Below are positions 63,136 through 64,000 of a stretch of DNA of 64,000 bases, piece by piece. Position 1 is the first letter of the stretch. The number at the start of each line of letters is the position of its first letter. The notes beneath the pieces are model-generated. The model worked only from the letters and a program-made list of their open reading frames with translations. It was not told where the DNA came from and ran no database searches. Origin of the DNA: Aurelia coerulea (Eukaryota > Cnidaria > Scyphozoa > Semaeostomeae > Ulmaridae); NCBI GenBank assembly GCA_039566865.1, contig CM076957.1:12533896-12597895 (forward strand), in the 5' to 3' direction. Position numbers and translations under genes: made by a program.

Positions 63136-64000
63136 GCTGGGATGAAATTTCTATAAGAATGATAAAATTAAGCGATGTTTCATTAGTTACTCCTCTTAAG
63201 ATTATATTTATAAACTGTCTGAGACAAGGCGTATTTCCCGAAACATGGAAGTGTGCAAATGAAGTCCCGGTTCACAAGAAAAACGAAAAAAACTTAAAGA
63301 GTAACTACCGTCCTACTTCTCTCTTACCAATTTTTGGGAAGGTGCTTGAAAAACTCATATATGATTCCTTGTACTCGCATCTTGTTTCATATGACTTACT
63401 TAACCCCAATCAATCTGGTTTTCGCCCGGGTGACTCAACAGTCAACCAATTAACTTCAATAACGCATACAATCTTCAAGGCATTTGGCTGCAATCCTCCT
63501 ATGGATGTTCGCTCCGTGTATCTCGATATTTCCAAGGCATTTGACAGGGTATGGCATGATGGTCTCATCTATAAACTAAAACGATGTGGTGTTTCAGGAC
63601 AACTTCTTTCTCTTATTCAAAGTTTTCTCAAGGATCGAAGGCAGCGAACTGCTTTAAACGGACAGTGCTCAAATTGGGGAGATTTTTTGGCAGGAGTGCC
63701 CCAGGGTTCTATATTAGGACCATTGTTTTTTCTTGTGTATATCAACGATCTCACTGCTGACTTGAAATGTAATGTTAAGCTTTTTGCCGATGATACATCC
63801 TTGTTTACGGTTGTTCAAGAGCCTGATGCAGCTGCCGAGGACATGAACCATGACTTGGAGTTGATAAGTCAATGGGCCCATGATTGGAGAATGTCATTTA
63901 ATCCCGATCCTCAAAAACAAGCTGTCGAGTTTGTACTTTCTAAGAAAAGACATGAAATAGATCACCCCGTTATCCTCTTTAATAACATACCCGTAAAAAA
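63136..64000 (+). CDS. LINE-A ORF2 RT domain (continues past window)
   Basis: The frame from GWDEISIRMIK is open without a stop to the window end (about 288 codons). RT motifs are SNYRPTSLLPIFGKVLEKL, NQSGFRPGDSTVNQL, VYLDISKAFDRVWHDG, GVPQGSILGPLFFLVYINDL and LFADDTSLF (catalytic FADD), then WAHDWRMSFNPDPQK. It is the continuation of 52175-52885 across the Gypsy element. The RT itself looks undamaged. Confidence 0.85.

Overview
This is a stretch of animal nuclear DNA that consists mostly of nested mobile elements. There is no bacterial gene organisation. The repeats are Penelope-like, DIRS-like, Ty3/Gypsy, several LINE families, hAT-like and Tc1/mariner-like elements with TA target duplications, and tRNA-derived SINE sequence. 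The only confident host coding piece is a spliced exon for a six-cysteine ShKT domain. That domain is common in cnidarians and other invertebrates. A cnidarian is my best guess, but the species cannot be read from the sequence.

Layout, left half. Positions 1-2060 hold the 3' half of a DIRS-like retroelement (RT/RNase H plus tyrosine recombinase), followed by a 306-bp foldback palindrome, a LINE scrap and an unknown ORF. 3798-5953 is a non-autonomous hAT-like element with an exact 8-bp target duplication and a 155-bp tandem array inside it. 9560-11175 is a fragment of the LINE-B family. From about 11178 to 23640 one degraded copy of a LINE (called LINE-A here) is split by two insertions. The first is a LINE with an SGNH-esterase ORF1 (ES-LINE copy 1), which itself carries a 144-bp MITE and a 735-bp foldback element studded with palindromes. 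The second is a Penelope-like element, which itself carries a nearly intact ES-LINE copy 2 (16723-21593).

Middle. 24-38 kb contains several TA-flanked inverted-repeat elements, 3' ends of several LINEs with microsatellite tails, a disordered acidic ORF that may be a host exon (25005-26129, minus), and probable MULE transposase debris. 38-51 kb contains a minus-strand LINE-A copy broken by two DNA elements, a SINE, further LINE ends, and the ShKT exon at 49391-49507.

Right end, 51.2-64 kb: a four-level nest. LINE-A (plus strand) is split by a Ty3/Gypsy element with 141-bp LTRs that look identical and a 5-bp duplication. The Gypsy pol is split by a minus-strand LINE-B (L1-like ORF1, PHD-finger/endonuclease/RT ORF2). 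The LINE-B ORF2 is split near its C terminus by a 985-bp inverted-repeat DNA element with a 5-bp duplication. In three of these layers the coding frame closes exactly when the insert and one duplication copy are ignored.

The observation I rate highest is in the ES-LINE family. In both copies ORF1 ends in UGA followed by CUA, a known stop-codon readthrough context, and ORF2 continues in the same frame. In one copy there is no AUG before the endonuclease domain. This suggests ORF2 may be made by programmed readthrough. The second is the 735-bp foldback element with about 15 copies of ATTGCGCAAT, which is the consensus C/EBP palindrome.
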